DNA from: Paraburkholderia sp. BCC1884
GTDB lineage: Bacteria; Pseudomonadota; Gammaproteobacteria; Burkholderiales; Burkholderiaceae
Length of the DNA stretch: 64,000 bases
Assembly: GCF_900996225.1 (NCBI RefSeq)
Contig: NZ_CAAJGL010000011.1
Span: 1 to 64,000, forward strand
Reading direction: 5' to 3'
Below, piece after piece: positions 63,395 through 64,000 of the stretch (position 1 is the first letter of the stretch; every line of letters starts with the position of its first letter). The notes beneath the pieces are model-generated. The model made no database searches. It saw only the letters and a list, made by a program, of their open reading frames with translations, and was not told the DNA's origin. The translations under genes and the position numbers were made by a program.

Positions 63395-64000
63395 TTATTG
63401 CACGAGATCGGTCCATAAGACCATCAACACCGTCATCAGCGCGGGGCCGATGAAGATGCCCAGCAGACCAAATGTTTCCGCCCCGCCGAGGATGCCGAAC
63501 AGCACGAGCAGGAACGGCAGGCGCGTGGCGTTGCCGATCAGCACCGGCCGCACGAAGTGCTCGGCGATGAACACCACCACCGAGCCGAACACGGCAACGC
63601 CGATCGCGCCGGCCACCGACCCCTGCGAGACCAGCCACAAGGCCGCCAGACCGAATGTGAGCGGCGCGCAGAAGGGCAGCATCGCCGCGACCGCCGTGAT
63701 CAGCGCGAGCAGCGCGACGTGCGGCAGGCCGACCACGAAATAAGCGACGCCCATGAGCGCGCCCTCGCCCAGCCCCACCACGACCAGCCCCGACACCGTG
63801 CCGCGCACCGCCGCGGCCATGCGCTCGGAAAGCCGCACGCCGTCTTCGCCGAAGCCGCGCCGCGCCGCCTTGATCAGCGAACCGGACAGACGTGGCCCCG
63901 CCTGGAAGATCACGAACAGCGTGACCAGCATGAAGGCGAACACCACCACTGCATGCGCCGCGCGCAAGCTGAAGCGCCGGCCCCACGTGATGACCGTGGT
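63395..64000 (-). CDS. AI-2E-family transporter (5' part beyond the window)
   Basis: The visible 200 or so C-terminal residues contain several predicted helices and the family pattern GVAYFVVGLPHVALLALITA, PVLIGNATRLPFLLVLFGIL and GLLGIFIGPALMTVLMVLW. The reading frame continues without a stop to the right edge, so the start is outside the window. The family (YdiK/PerM/TqsA) includes efflux and autoinducer-2 exporters. Substrate unknown. Confidence 0.85.
   Translation of the reverse strand, partial: TTVITWGRRFSLRAAHAVVVFAFMLVTLFVIFQAGPRLSGSLIKAARRGFGEDGVRLSERMAAAVRGTVSGLVVVGLGEGALMGVAYFVVGLPHVALLALITAVAAMLPFCAPLTFGLAALWLVSQGSVAGAIGVAVFGSVVVFIAEHFVRPVLIGNATRLPFLLVLFGILGGAETFGLLGIFIGPALMTVLMVLWTDLVQ

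Overview
The window looks like a chromosome segment of a high-GC betaproteobacterium of the Burkholderiaceae, most likely Paraburkholderia or Burkholderia. This is inferred from the style of the rRNA promoter and leader at the left edge, the split divergent cobalamin locus, two DUF4148 small secreted proteins, a Burkholderia-type trimeric porin ending in Phe, and the GC-rich codon usage. No phage, insertion sequence, CRISPR array or tRNA was seen.

Layout. 1-240: leader and promoter of an rRNA operon reading off the left edge. 442-1386: PilZ/flagellar-brake type protein. 1429-12840: cobalamin locus built from two divergent operons, cobW-cobN-chlI-chlD (minus) and a 38-codon leader ORF-cobA-cobE-cobO-cobB-bluB (plus), each headed by its own cobalamin riboswitch, back to back at 8318-8884. 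12857-18203: lipoprotein, then a response regulator/FecR-LysM protein/CHASE2 histidine kinase operon. 18941-22456: SWIM-SNF2 helicase. 22685-26187: DeoR regulator divergent from a dimethylglycine/sarcosine dehydrogenase-like flavoprotein. 26184-30772: cytochrome b561, catalase-related peroxidase, DUF4148 protein, anti-sigma, ECF sigma, second anti-sigma. 30876-38039: AraC regulator/NmrA-like reductase, ribA, CBS protein, a second DUF4148 protein, 3-methyladenine glycosylase, BON protein, ChaA-like antiporter. 38067-45851: LysR regulator divergent from a seven-gene ABC transport operon that combines a polyamine-type system with an amino-acid-type system but has one ATPase. 45941-49937 and 52559-57296: two separate molybdopterin dehydrogenase sets (2Fe-2S subunit, Moco subunit, triheme cytochrome c). 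50276-52006: a hypothetical gene, an alpha/beta-hydrolase remnant and an NlpD-like lipoprotein carrying an 18-copy hexanucleotide repeat. 57719-64000: DeoR regulator/Nudix hydrolase, small membrane protein, porin, OpgC-like protein, secreted esterase, and a truncated AI-2E-family transporter.

Most notable observations. (1) A shared bipartite motif, GGAATA(A/G)A - 12 nt - GTGTT or a close variant, occurs at the same spacing in front of the catalase-b561 operon, the DUF4148 gene, the first anti-sigma gene (twice) and the ECF sigma gene. This suggests a local, self-regulated ECF regulon with two anti-sigma-like proteins. (2) The plus-strand cobalamin riboswitch leads into an SD-preceded 38-codon ORF whose stop overlaps the cobA start. 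A perfect 9-bp hairpin lies directly in front of cobA, which has no visible Shine-Dalgarno sequence, so cobA is probably translated by coupling to the leader ORF. (3) GCACGA/CACGATA repeats lie in front of both DeoR regulators.
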